Shown here piece after piece: positions 21,979-33,185 of a DNA stretch of 64,000 nt. Origin of the DNA: Letharia columbiana (lineage: Eukaryota > Ascomycota > Lecanoromycetes > Lecanorales > Parmeliaceae). Each line of letters begins with the position of its first letter. Position 1 is the first letter of the stretch. The notes under the pieces were generated by a model. That model worked only from the letters and a program-made list of their open reading frames with translations, did not search any database and was not told the DNA's origin. The position numbers and the translations under genes were made by a program. Location of the stretch: assembly GCF_014066305.1 (NCBI RefSeq), contig NW_023501057.1, positions 558,001-622,000 on the forward strand, in the 5' to 3' direction.

Positions 21979-24032
21979 ATGGCTTCATCAAGAACGAAGT
22001 GTAACCTCTTGAGCAATCATGACTTGCGAGTATATAAGCAGCCAGCAAGTGGAACATAAGATCTAATGTAGCTTCGTCAGGGTCGATCTGCGTTCGAACC
22101 TCTGACAGGGACAGGCACCACAGGAAATGAAAATCAAGCTTTACAGAGCATTGCAGATAATCCAGGAGAAACCACTGAGCCAGCCACAAACACCCTTCGC
22201 CAAGCTGACTCTGGGTCTTACCAACAGCAATATGATCGGAAAGGATACCCGGAGAATTTGGCCTCAAGGGCTCTGAGCAGGCAGTCTAGAAGGGCCATCA
22301 ACGATGTCCTAACCACAGTGGGTGTGTGTGTTGGAGTAGATGCCGATGGCCAGATAAGGCCGGTCCATGATGGTAGCATAGTCGCTCTGGACAAGTCCAA
22401 GGTCACTGGCGTCATCAGAGAGAATGAGATCGGCATGCTCGTTGGCTTTACCGAGGCGGCTGTAGATAATTTGGCTGGCATGTGCACCACTGGCTTGAGA
22501 TATAGATTACAGGTATGCGGATGAGAATGAAGCACGTGAAGGGTTATTGACCGCAGACCTAGACATTTCGCTTTTACTCTGAAGTACCTCTGACGGCCAT
22601 CATCAAATCAGAATGGTTGACACTCGGCTTTTTCAAGGGTCTGTTTGCGGGTAGTGCTGCAGATACGGTGTATATCTTTCTCAATGCCGGTCGAATTTTG
22701 GGTATGAATATGCTCATCGAGAGACTTGCTAGTCAGCTTGACATACCTTTTGATTCTTTCATCACACGAAAGATGACATGGTTCGTCTTGAAGAACGCAC
22801 GGAGATTGTGGGTGTCACTCCACTGGATCCGACTGCTCTACGCTAACATCCGAGAAACCAGGTTCAACTTGACAACCCTTGGGCTTCTTACCCCCTTCAA
22901 AATCTTCTCAACATTACAGCATCAAGGTCTCCTTCCTGCATGGCCACTTTTACCGCATCCCAAGGCTTTCGTCCCGTTCTCTCCGTCATCACCTTTACGC
23001 CTACCTAATCTCCCAGATCGGCTAGACGGCGCATCTTGCGTTCGATTTCTGGCGTCCCTCGCTGTCAGTCCGGTGGTCTTGCTATGTGTACGATCGTGGA
23101 TGAAACCTCTAGTGGAACGCAAGGTTCAGAAATACACGCGCGCCGCTCTCCCCGCACCAGACTTCCCTGACATATACTCTATTCAGGCTGCCATTGAGGA
23201 TGAGATTGATAGGGACAACATCCCTGGACTCGGTAATGCAGTCGACACTCCCGAGCTATGGGAGAGCAGAAGCGTAACGGAAGAGCTTGCAAAGGACTTG
23301 CAGTACGTTGGCAGGAATTTTCAGATCTTGTACGACCAATTCTGGGGTCTGTTCGCAGGCACGTCCAGAAAACCCAGCAGCTCACCAGCAACGGAACCAC
23401 TACCACTTCCAACACCGACGCCTGCCCCCATGGACCCTCTTGAAGACGACGCCTCCTCATCCTCCTCCTCCTCTCGCACTTCGACTCCACGCCGTCAAAT
23501 CGAAATCACCGGCTCCACCACCTCGAGCGGCACTGTCCATATGAGCTTCGCCATTCCTGTGCCCGTCTCATCCCTTCCCCGCCGCCGTCATCACAACAGT
23601 CACCCTCGAGACCCACCTTCTCCGTCCACGACTGGTCCCAACAATGTCTACTACCCCTATCACCGCATTACCACACTCAGCGCACAGGCCGCGGACAGCA
23701 TGGCGCAGCACCTTTCCGGCTATATTACTGACATACTCCTTTTCCCGCTCGAGGCGCTGTATGTGCGTTCTGTCGCGTTGTCTTTCCTATCCTGGCCTGC
23801 TGCGAATGTTGGGGCGAAGGTGGCGTCGGAGAGGTGGAAGGGGGAAGTCTATCCACTAGGAGGGTGGTTCGGAATGGGGTTGAGAGGGGGATGGAGGGGC
23901 GTAGCTGACTACGTGGGCAAGATGGTGCTGGTGCACGGACTAGAAATGGGGGTTGGATTTGCTGTTTGGCAGGTTAGCGTGGGTTTAAGTTGGTGGGTTG
24001 GGAGGAAGTGGTTTGAGTGGGGAAGGCTATGA
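21979..24032 (+). CDS. Conserved-looking fungal membrane protein, function unknown
   Basis: Not assigned to a named family. Three exons (21979-22029, 22081-22512, 22563-24032) read in one consistent phase and give 650 aa; introns are 51 and 50 nt with good GT/AG and branch-like CTAAT/TTGAC. The N-terminal ~80 residues are polar. A basic helix SRQSRRAINDVLTTVGV follows, then several hydrophobic stretches: FFKGLFAGSAADTVYIFLNA, RFLASLAVSPVVLLCV, the block GYITDILLFPLEALYVRS, and near the C-terminus VHGLEMGVGFAVWQVSVG. Between them is a Pro/Ser-rich, probably disordered insert (about residues 405-520). The C-terminal block YPLGGWFGMGLRGGWRGVAD is Gly/Trp-rich and looks like a conserved signature. 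Phrases such as ADTVYIFLNAGR and FPLEALYVRS faintly recall mitochondrial carrier-type repeats, but no carrier signature P-x-D/E-x-x-K/R was found. I infer an organelle membrane protein only. Confidence 0.75.
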
Positions 24033-24209
24033 ATGTGCGATTCAGTGACGGATAAAAGCTCAGAACATACGGAAGGGCGGCGTGCTGAGAATTTCATTGA
24101 AGCCATGTTTCAGTTGTTTGGGGGCACCAGATACCCCAATCGTTGGGCGCATTTGGCTTTTGATCATCAATAGATATCTTTATGTGATGGGCTTTGACCC
24201 TCAAGGATA

Positions 24210-25563
24210 TCAATACCGCCGATGTCTGCGCTCATCAGATCGGCTTCGGTCTCGTCTTGAGGATTTATATGGGCTTCGGTCCCTTCGCGATGAGCCATAG
24301 TGGTGGCTTCTGTCCCTCGATCTTGAGCGTCGGCGTGAAGAGCTGTGACTACTTCGCTCATTCGACCGGCTTCGATCCCTTCGTTTTCGATCCTTCGACC
24401 GGCTTCTTTCCCGTCTGGATGAGCTGTGTCGGGATGAGCTGTGGCCATTCTCCTCGATCAGTAATCTCTCTCGTCTCTCCTCCTTCTTCCTCGCATCAAT
24501 AGCAAGATTCCTATCCTTCCTCTCCCTCCATGAGTCCTCCTCCTCCCCTTTCCCGTTCTGCTCCAACTTCTTCTTCGCCAACTCTTCCTCCGTCACCATC
24601 TCCCCAGTCTTCGAATTCTTCAGTATCACGGGATTGTACGTCAGATCTGTCTTCCGCTTCCCCTTCGCCCCTTTACCCCACGCTCCCAAGCTCATCGTCG
24701 CCGACACCGGTCGGCACCTCTTTCGCACCAATACCCAACAAAGCCGGTCGCCTCTCCACGATACGAGGTTTGTTGGTCGTGGTACCTTGGGTTCTTCGTT
24801 TGCCGATTGGCTCTCCATCTTTCCAGCCCATGCCGCGGAGCATGGCCGGACCAAAGTCGAAGACAGGGGTGGCCTCGTAATCATCTAATGTGGGAACGTC
24901 AGGACGGGATGCGACGTCGGCCTTGAAACGGTCATCTTCATTCGTATTGTCTTCGTAGGCGTCTTCCTCGGGCTGGTAGCCATCCCTTTCGTTCTCTAGG
25001 GCGGGGACGACGAGGTTCGACTTCTTCTCGCCACCCAGTAGGGCCTCCATCGCTTCTTCATCGGCAGTCTTCGTAGATTTGGGTGTCTGCTCTATGGCAT
25101 GTTGGGAGGCCTGCCCCTCAGCCATTGTGGTGTCGCCATCTTGATCCTTCTGCACAAAGGATATGCCCGACTGTCTCGAGACTTCATCCCGTTCCACTTG
25201 GGCGGCCTTCAGCTCCACCGACCTTCCTGATCGACCGGCCTGTACCTCCGCTGGTAAAAGGTTTTTCCGCCTCTTCTTCCTGCTCTCTTCCCTCCAGTCG
25301 CGGTTCTTCTCCACCTGTATGATAAGTGGCGCCTTCTCTTCTTTCCTTCCATTAGTGACAACAGCACCGGATTGGTCAAATCCGGACACTAGCTCGGCCG
25401 CAGGCTGTGCTTCATCTTCACCGTCTGAGTGGTCTGCGAGGGCAGAGTGGGGACGCTTCTTGGGGCCCGGGGTGGGGGCAGTCTTAGGTCTTGCGGACCC
25501 AAAGGAGATGGAGAATGGCTTTGAAGGCCTGGAGGACAAAGAGGGAGGCTCGGCGGAGGGCAT
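24210..25563 (-). CDS. SPP2: Spp2/GPKOW-type G-patch splicing factor, one frameshift
   Basis: Spp2 activates the DEAH helicase Prp2 before the first splicing step through its G-patch. The start is the first in-frame ATG (25563). The N-terminus is polar (KPFSISFGSARPK, a KxxxSISFG motif typical of the family), followed by LIIQVEKNRDWREESRKKRR. The G-patch core is FGPAMLRGMGWKDGEPIGKR. After LLGIGAKEVPTG the frame is lost: the stretch GACGATGAGCTTGGGAGCG must lose one G (plus-strand CCC at 24685-24687) to read ELGAWGKGAKGKRK and continue into NPVILKNSKTGEMVTEEEL and an Arg/Ser-rich tail (RRERSRSKDRKRRDRSRS). Total length 1354 nt is 3n+1, consistent with one surplus base; corrected product about 450 aa. 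It is convergent with the membrane-protein gene; the 177-bp gap between them holds both 3' ends. Confidence 0.88.
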
Positions 25564-27576
25564 GACGACTGGTAGATGTGCTGGTTGTAGAGATGGCAAA
25601 ATCTCAAGCTTCTACAGATTCAGTCACTGGAGTCATAGAGGAGTTCTGCGCTAGCCGCTTTTTGACATGGCTCTAATACTGTAGGTACTACCTTAGTACT
25701 AGGTACCTAGTCTTGCTTGGCCACTTTGTTTTCAAGGTACTGTCAGCTGGCACCTCGCAAAATACCAATCCTGAAAACAGTCGAGCGTCCAATTTGATTA
25801 GACTCAAAGCTCACAAGCTGTGGATTTGACAAAGAAGGCTCTCATCATCAAGATGGCTGAACAAGATGGGCCTTTGAACCCGAATCCTATTTTACCGCTG
25901 ATCCTGATCCGCGGAACTTTCTTACTTCACTCTTCCATACTTATACGCACTATAGTCTGGCTCAACCGTATAAAATTAGATGACGACTTTCTATGTTGAC
26001 TTTGGATGAATTTCTGCTTAAGACTTCCGTGTAGCCTTCTCCTGTCTTGTTTCTACCCTGATGAAGACAATTTCTATTTGGCCTATTAATCATTGTTTCA
26101 CTCCCGTGTCCGAACACTGACCACCACGCCATATATATATCTCATGCATACTCATCGCCATCGCAAAACAAAATCTAATTTCTCTGGATTCGCATGATGG
26201 CCGGCAAAAGTCTGTGCCTGCCTGATTGAACAGAGTGTGAGGGTGTGAGCAGTATGGCCCTGATCTTCCCACGGTGCTTACCTATTATACTGCCAGCGCT
26301 GACAATTGCTTCGGGTCGATCAGCTGCCATTGTGAGCATCGCTTACCGTAACAGGAGAAGAGTGAGGGAGCATGCCCCCCTAAAAGTGTGTGGTTGCCAT
26401 CCTGCATGATTGCTGGAGTAGCATCACCATCTCGAGACTTCTCAGCGCCGAATCATTCGATTGTCAGTACTGATTAGTGAATAGTGGGAAGCTTTTGCCA
26501 TTGGATTTCGCCCCCAAATGCTTCGTCAATTGCGTCGCATACGGGGAGATGGAAGAGAGATCGGATGTGAAGGCCATGGCCAAAACGAGGTTGGCCACAC
26601 CACCGTGGCACTGTGTCGATTGTTTGAAACAGATTGCTTCTGTCAACATCATGTTCGCTTGGAACTTTCAGCTCCCATTTCTCTTTCAGCCTCATCATGA
26701 TTCCAGAGCCGAGCTGTCAAATGCCCGCCGCCATCCTCGGACCGACCGAGCCACTGAAAATATGCGTTAGACTATTGATAATCGCGAAGCTGCGAGATGA
26801 GTGAGAATAAAATATGTAGGCATTCGTAATAAGGAGTCAGGCCTCCGGCAGCACAGAAAGTGACGAAATTGCAATGTAGCAACAGTACAGTAGGTAGTCA
26901 GGATGGTGAGGAGAATTTCTGTCTCGGAATGGATTGATGCTTGTTACGCCCAAGCAATTATTAGAATGTTTAGCGGGACGATGCGGTCCAAATTTTGACA
27001 GGCAGCTTCTGTCTGCTCGTCGCTAGTTCCTGCATATATGCTGACATGAGGCTTAAGGCGGGAAGCTAAGGGTCTGTTTCAGCGCTATGAGAATTGAATG
27101 CCGTACCCAATCATGAGATGATGAGACCATCTCTGTGTCACTTTGATGCTTTCATCCCACCACCCGCCCAGACGAATCTCCGTCTTCTCTTCGAAAATCA
27201 TGGACTGCTTCCTTCAATCGTTGACAAGTTTTCTCTTCAATCTTCATCATGAAAAGTATAAGCAAGTGGCATCTGCTTTCAGCCCCTGCATTACTCACGA
27301 ACCTCCTGGTGGCACGGTAGAGTACATGCCATTGCCATCCGCAAGCATAAGGCATCCTGCCTCGTTCGAACATCCATCCACTCATCTGATTTTGAAGGAC
27401 TACTCGCATCACACCATTTCGTGCGTGAGACCAGGCCAGAATCAGCACCCCCGGCGGGCGTTTCTACATGGAAAGTGCCCATAAGAAGCTGATATCCTCA
27501 TGGGAACCTTATGTCAGGTATAATGCCTGGCTTACGCTGTCTTCATTGTATCTGATCTTATCCTTCATTGTCTCTT
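25564..27576. other. Intergenic region 2.0 kb, no supported gene
   Basis: Divergent gap between SPP2 and the repeat-protein gene. Close to SPP2 is a perfect 14-bp palindrome (ACTAGGTACCTAGT, 25698-25711). The rest has only short, mutually overlapping frames without domains. A longer-than-average gap next to a secreted repeat protein is typical of accessory DNA, but I see no transposon coding remnant. Confidence 0.55.
25698..25711. repeat. 14-bp perfect palindrome centred on GGTACC
   Basis: ACTAGGTACCTAGT equals its own reverse complement. It lies about 135 bp upstream of the SPP2 start. Similar words (AAGGTACCTAG at about 49924, CTACCTAGTACCTACT at about 50019, AAGGTACTT near 20414) occur in other intergenic gaps. 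Confidence 0.7.
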
Positions 27577-30500
27577 ATGTTGACCTTCAATAACGTTTGG
27601 CGATGGGGGATATCCTGGGGCATTTTGGTGAACAGTATTACGGCTAGTAAGTCAATAACTTCCCTTGTTGCTTGATGTAGTGAAAGAGTGCAGGATATGT
27701 TGCTTCTATCTTACGCTAGAGATGATACATGAGTGTTTTCTCCATGTGTGCGTCTATCCTTCTGGTTCACGTCTGCTAATTACGTTCTTGTGTTTGCAGG
27801 GAAGTTGTCGGGCAATGGAGTTCACCCTCGCCACCTGAATGTATCCGGTTTACTCCCTCCAGTATCTTCTCTATCCCTCGATCCAGCATCCTTTTCGTCC
27901 CTCGATCCAGCATCGACTCTGCTCCCCCAAGCACCTGCAGACTACTGTGGACTATGCATTATAGAGGCTCCCGGAGGGATTCGTTTGGTATACTGGGTAT
28001 GTATATCTTCGGAGCGATCCTTCCCGTTTCGAACCATTATTCAAGTCGCAAGAGATCCTTAATCCCTCTCCGAGGTGTTTGATTGCTCGCATTTTTAGCC
28101 TAGAGGGAGCGCTGCTGGAGCAAAAATCCTTGATACCTCTCCGCTGTGTTTCATTGCTCGATTTTTGGGCCTCGTAGGAGAAATATTGACTGAAATCTCT
28201 ACAGGAACCGGACGGTGTGGGATCTCAAGGGAATGTCACCGCAAACGCAAACCCAACTCAACCGTACACCACAGTGGATAATGGATTCACGTAGTAAGCC
28301 AGCAGAGCGGCCATCTTCAGGTTATTGCAGCTGATCTTCGCCAAGTACATCTCCTTCGGTATACGTGATATACAGCGAGCTGCAGGCAACGGTGTCGGCG
28401 ACGGGTCAGTGCGACTTGTCAGCTTCCGGAGATCCTGTGGGACCATCCTATGCAGCGAAGACAATCGGGTATTCTTCGCGTTTCCTTGCTTATGGAACAG
28501 TCACAAATCCAGGACCGAATTGCGATGAGCAGTACATCGAGGGTGGATTTCACACTATCGACTTCAGCGAGCTCTATTACACGCCTATTGTCACGAGTAC
28601 AGTCTACAAACCGGGCTGTACTCCCTACGCGAATCCGCGTTTGTCTTTGCCTGCGGACCTGATTGATGTCGTCCCTGCTTGGGAGACATGCCAACCTCTT
28701 TTCTATGGAGCTTTTGATCCGCCAAGCATCTTGACGAAGGCTAGTGGTCTCGCTCCCGCTCAAGCCAGTCCTGCAGCAGTCACGCCCCCTCCGCCTCCTG
28801 TTCCAGCTTTGCCCGCCGTAGCTCAGGCGACTCCTACTGCTGGAATTCCCCCTGCGACAATAGCGCCAAACAACGCTGGACAAATGGCAGGAGCAAATGA
28901 CCCACCAGCATCTGTCATCAAGTCGAATGATATAACCTTGTTGAATGGGAACACCCATGAAGTGGTGGCAACACCTGCGGCTTCACCGGAGGATAGTGAT
29001 CCGACCTCGCAGGAAGCAGCTGCGGCCAATAATGATCCGAGCGGCCAGTTGATTGCGCCTACAGCAGCGGTCGTGGCGAACAACCCTACTCAAACCCCAG
29101 CGTCTGGAACTGACCCGGACTCGCAGAAAGTAGCTACGGGCAACGACGATCCAAGTGGCCAGGTACCAGGGTCTGCTGCTGCAGTCATTGTCAAGTCACC
29201 TGTTCAAACTCCAGCGTCTGCGGCTAACATCGTTGTTGCCCAAGGTAAAACGCTGACGGAAAATGGTCCTTCAGCGAATATTGGTGGGAAAGCTGCTGTG
29301 TATTCCTCGGGCTCTGTTTATGTGGATTCGACTCCGGTGGCGGTTCCTACCAGCGCGCAAGTCACTCCGGCTAACATTGTCGTTGCTCAAGGCCAGACGC
29401 TTACAGAAGGTGGGTCCTCAGCCAATTTCGGCGGAAAGGCTGCCGTGTATTCCGCAGGCTCCATTTACCTGGACTCCTCGACTCCAATTGCCGTTCCTAA
29501 AGCCGAGGACACTAACGTGGTGGTTGCCCAGGGTCAGACACTCACGGAAAACGGTCTAACCGCCAGCATTGGTGGGAAGGCGGCCGTGTACTCTGCCGGG
29601 TCCCTCTATTACGACTCAACTCCCATACCAATTCCTAAGGCTTCTCCGACTAACGTGGTTGTTGCCCAAGGCCAAACGCTTACGGAAAATGGCCCTTCTG
29701 CGTTTCTCGGTGGGAAGACTGCCCTGTACAAGGCAGGTTCGATCTATTACGACTCCACTCCAGTTGCGATTCCCACATCAACGCAAGGCCAACAAAACCA
29801 CCCGCCGGTGGTTGTGGCCGGGGTTACTTTCGCCCCAACGATACAGACCCCCTCGTCAGTCGTCACAAATGGCATCACATTTGCGCCATGGGTGGAAAAG
29901 GCCTCTCCTGTAGTTGCAGGCGGGATCACATTTGCGCCAATACTACAAAGCGTTGGGGAAGATACCCATGAGCCTGTCGTGGCTGGTGGCATAACCTTCC
30001 AGCCTAGTAATGTTCAGTCATCAAACGCTGTTGCAATGGAAACGCCAGCACCACTTTCGGTGGGTAGAAACCCAGTGCTAAAAGCCGTGAACGGTGACTT
30101 GATAGTAGCAGGTACTACGATATCTCAGGGAAGCACAACTAGCTTGCTCGGACATGTCATAGTGGCTAACTCCGATAACGTCGTTTTGGATGGTACAACC
30201 CATTCCCTCGCACCTGTCACTGCTTATCCTGTTGAGACACCGACATCGACACCACTCGAAATAGCCAATGAGCCCGTATTAAAAGCTGCAAATGGCGACC
30301 TAGTCATAGCGGGCAGCACGGTATCTCAAGGGAGCATGACTCGTCTGCTCGGTCATGCTATTTCTGTTGGTTTAGGTAATATCGTTCTGGACGGCACGAC
30401 TCATGCGTTCGGACCTGTTACTGCACATCCTCTTGAGACACCGACTCCATTCGAAATTGCTAACCAGCCTGTAATGGAAGCTGCGAACGGTGGATTGGTC

Positions 30501-31229
30501 CTTGCAGGTGTCACGATACCACAGGGGAGTCAGATCGGTCTGTTTGGACATGTCGTCTCAGTGGGTGCCGATAATTTGGTCGAAGATGGCAAAACTCTCG
30601 CTTTTGCAGCTAACACTAAAGTTGCTGGGCAGCAATCCGTGGCGAGTCTTGTATACGGGACATCCAACATTGAAACAACCCTCATACCGGGCGTCACGTA
30701 CTCATCAAGCGGTCACATCATCACCTACACTGGATCAATCCCCTCCGTTCTCACAGAAGCGACATCAAGCGTCATCGGCACCACTACCGTGCCCCAACAA
30801 GCATCCGCTTTGCCCAGCCAGGTCTTCGTTGAAGCATCAGTATACGCGACACCTGAACAACTGTTTGTAGAGGTATCGCCATCAGCTCTGCAGTACGTTC
30901 TAAATGGGAAAACAGCAACCGCAGCTGCGCCAAGCGATGTTCCACTCGGCGGTTTGATTCTGGCTGGTTTCGGTGCTGTACCTGGCAATGGGTCCACACC
31001 AATGAATTCGTCGGTGTTGCCATCCATTGTTCTGGTGAACAGTACTGTGACTTCGATCCCAACGTCTCAGGCGGGAAGTTCTCCAAGTTCGACTTCGATG
31101 CCTGGGAACAAGGCGTCGCCGTCTAGACCAGCTCATGGGACGGGCCCCAGAGTAATGAGTTGGTCGCGGGTCTTTGGGAATTACTTTGTTGTGCTTGGGT
31201 ACATTCTGGGTATTGCATTAATCATGTAG
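27577..31229 (+). CDS. Secreted, repeat-rich cell-surface protein with putative GPI/membrane anchor
   Basis: Four exons (27577-27646, 27800-27996, 28205-28290, 28346-31229) read in one phase to 1078 aa; their sum is an exact multiple of three. The start MLTFNNVWRWGISWGILVNS gives a hydrophobic signal peptide ending near ITA. A Cys-containing head (ADYCGLCIIEAPGG ... TSPSVYVIYSELQAT ... NCDEQYIEGGFHTIDF) resembles the N-terminal module of fungal mucin-like wall proteins. A Pro/Ala-rich linker follows (PAQASPAAVTPPPPPVPALP). Then come three repeat families: four ~46-residue copies (VVVAQGQTLTENG...GGKAAVYSAGS), several short VVAGGITFAP copies, and three ~63-residue copies (ANGDLVIAGSTVSQGS). 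A Ser/Thr-rich stalk and a final hydrophobic segment (YFVVLGYILGIALIM) suggest GPI attachment. Function is unknown; adhesion or wall structure is inferred. The first intron (153 nt) is the least certain junction. Confidence 0.82.
28055..28172. repeat. Duplicated 47-nt segment inside an intron
   Basis: Within the 208-nt intron 27997-28204, the segment 28055-28101 recurs at 28126-28172 with a few substitutions and one small indel (shared cores CCTCTCCG, GTGTTT, ATTGCTCG, ATTTTT). The same gene also has an exonic direct repeat CCCTCGATCCAGCATC at 27875-27890 and 27899-27914. Confidence 0.8.
29220..29790 (+). repeat. Four imperfect coding repeats of about 46 residues
   Basis: Copies begin near 29226, 29373, 29511 and 29649 (steps 147, 138, 138 nt). 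Each encodes the pattern N-[IV]-V-V-A-Q-G-x-T-L-T-E-x-G, then G-G-K-[AT]-A-[VL]-Y-x-[SA]-G-S, then a D-S-T-P-[VI]-x-[VI]-P tail. Nucleotide divergence between copies suggests that duplication was not very recent. Confidence 0.9.
30060..30610 (+). repeat. Three imperfect coding repeats of about 63 residues
   Basis: Each copy carries P-V-[LM]-[KE]-A-x-N-G-[DG]-L-[IV]-[VL]-A-G, then QGS, then LLGH/LFGH and a D-G-T-T-H-type ending, repeated about every 189 nt. They follow directly on the VVAGGITFAP repeats of the same protein. Confidence 0.85.
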
Positions 31230-31594
31230 TAATGTTCTGTGAGAGGCCAAAAGAGTATCTGACTTCTTGTATATAATTCAGAGATTTTATTGATGACGCA
31301 AGGCGCCCTTTTCTGGACAGGTCTTGAACAGGCAACAGACATAGTTAATAGCAAGAGCAAGGGTGAAGAAGGTGGCGACCAGATACCAGCATCAGAGAGA
31401 CAACCAGGTCGATCAATAGCGTCGAAATGGCAACGTGCTTCAAGGCCGCGCTACTGCAAGTTAAATGCCTGTAGCTGGACAGGGTAGCAAACAACTGGAC
31501 AACTCATAAAGAGCCAGTCAAATTTCAACGGCCCCCGCTTGACTCAAAAATTGACCACACCGGCAAATTCAGCAGTGAAAGATCACCAACGCCA
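31230..31594. other. Intergenic region between repeat protein and BTB gene
   Basis: A 365-bp gap between two plus-strand genes, holding the 3' end of the first and the promoter of the second. A 65-codon frame at 31290-31487 has no recognisable content. Confidence 0.5.
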
Positions 31595-32757
31595 ATGATG
31601 GAAGAAGATCAGTCTTACCCCGTCCTGGACCCTTCAGGTGACCTGCGATTGAGTACCAACACGCAAGACTTCGTCGTCTCATCCAAAGTCATGTGCCTTG
31701 CCAGCCCCGTATGGCGTGCAATGTTTGATCCCCAAGGCCACTGGGCCAGGCATTCATCGGGCGTTTTCAGCTTCCCGGACGATGATTCCGACGCCCTCTT
31801 GATCATACTCCAAATTGCTCACTTGCAGTTCTCGGATTTACCGGACGCGCTCCTCATCTACGAGCATCTTCTGCAGTTGGCGGTCCTGTGTGACAAGTAT
31901 GGCGGCTCCTGGACCCCTTGATGTTTTTACAGGGTTGCTTGCTGATTACCGGCTGACCAACAGATATAATACCGTCAGACTCGTTCGTCCCTGGATCTCG
32001 AAATGGCAAGCTCCACTGCAAGCTCAGGCAGAGGAGTGTCGTCAGAGTGGCGGAGAGGGCTACGAAGGTTACGAGACCTGGCTGTTCATCGCTTGGACAT
32101 TTGGCGATGAGGCCGTGTTCAGAAAGATCTCTCGCTCGTTGGTGTTGACGTCGACAGTCACCACAGTCAACGGCGAGAAACGGATAGTGAACGCACAGGG
32201 AAATATGGTCGGTGATATTATGCCTCCAGGTTCCGTAGGTTAGTGACTAACCTGGGCTCTGGTGCCAAATTGCGTCTCCCTTTCATTTTGCTCACAATTA
32301 CGTAGGCGCCATCATCGAAGCCCGCTCAGAGCGCATCTCCGCACTCCTCGAAATGTGCTACGGGCTGGTAGACCGATACGAATCGACTACCCTAATGGCT
32401 CCTGAAGACACCACCATCTGCACCCGCCGCGGTCACTCGCCCAACGGATGCGACTCCCTAGTCTACGGCTGCCTGATCAAAGGTCTGCAAAGCCTCAAGC
32501 TATTCCCCAAGCGTGCGGAAGCGTCCGATGTCGAGTCGAGCGTGATGGCCTTTGCGGACAAGCTGCGTTCGCTGCGATGCTTGGAGTATCCTGTCCCGGA
32601 TAATGGTCATGGCTACTACAGTAATAATGGGATTTCGCATTCAAGATGCGGCTTCACGCTCGCTTTCGCCAATCAGATCAAGGCTATTATTGGTCAGGAG
32701 GAGCCGTCGGGGGTCCTGGAGGAGCATCTGACCCATCTCAATGAGCAAAAGGACTAG
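31595..32757 (+). CDS. BTB/POZ domain protein
   Basis: Three exons (31595-31896, 31964-32238, 32306-32757) give 342 aa. The N-terminal half is a BTB fold: a polar start, DLRLSTNTQDFVVSSKVMCL followed by ASPVWRAMF, then VFSFPDDDSDALLIILQIAH and LLQLAVLCDKYNTVRLVRPW. The first junction is fixed by that last phrase, which only reads through when GTATGG (31897) is joined to ACCAACAG. The C-terminal half is the helical region usual in this expanded fungal family (YETWLFIAWTFGDEAVFRK ... SALLEMCYGLVDRY). Such proteins typically mediate dimerisation and can bind Cul3; the specific role is unknown. Both introns are 67 nt. A degraded piece related to this family lies at 40412-40603. Confidence 0.85.
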
Positions 32758-33185
32758 CTGCGATTTCCTACAGGCTCATGCCACTCCCACCCGAACCTAC
32801 TCTGTTGAGGGCGGGTTTGCGCTTGCTCCAGCACATCCGGTCCCCATAGCAAAGCGCTCACGAAGGTCTCGTCCAGCATGTTTCCAAGAGGGATTGTCAT
32901 GTTGTCTATAGCAGCTCATCACGTGTTTGTAGAAGCGTTTAATATCCGTGCAAGCTATTGCATTCCAACAACTGCAGTTTCACTCAGAGTTCTCCAACAC
33001 CATACGCAAAGCAGGAGGTCTGCAATTTTGCTCTGTTGTTGCAGCGTGTGACACTGGATCGAGATGCTTTACGACCGTCTTGTCCGTTTTCAGTCACATG
33101 CTATGCTAGCTGACTTTGGAATTTGCCTTCCGTGGAAGTACGGAGAGTATCCTCATAAATGTTCACAACAAGACAGCGAGACCGT
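32758..33185. other. Convergent intergenic region, nothing recognised
   Basis: A 428-bp gap between the BTB gene stop (plus) and the MAK11 stop (minus). No coding frame or repeat stands out. Confidence 0.5.

Noticed and set aside
26477..27484. Several 60-113 codon frames in the gap before the repeat-protein gene
   Set aside because: Short, overlapping on both strands, no splice-supported extension or motif.
31890..31932. A 36-43 nt intron in the BTB gene ending at TTTTTACAG
   Set aside because: It breaks phase or adds unrelated residues; the 67-nt intron ending ACCAACAG restores CDKYNTVRLVRPW.
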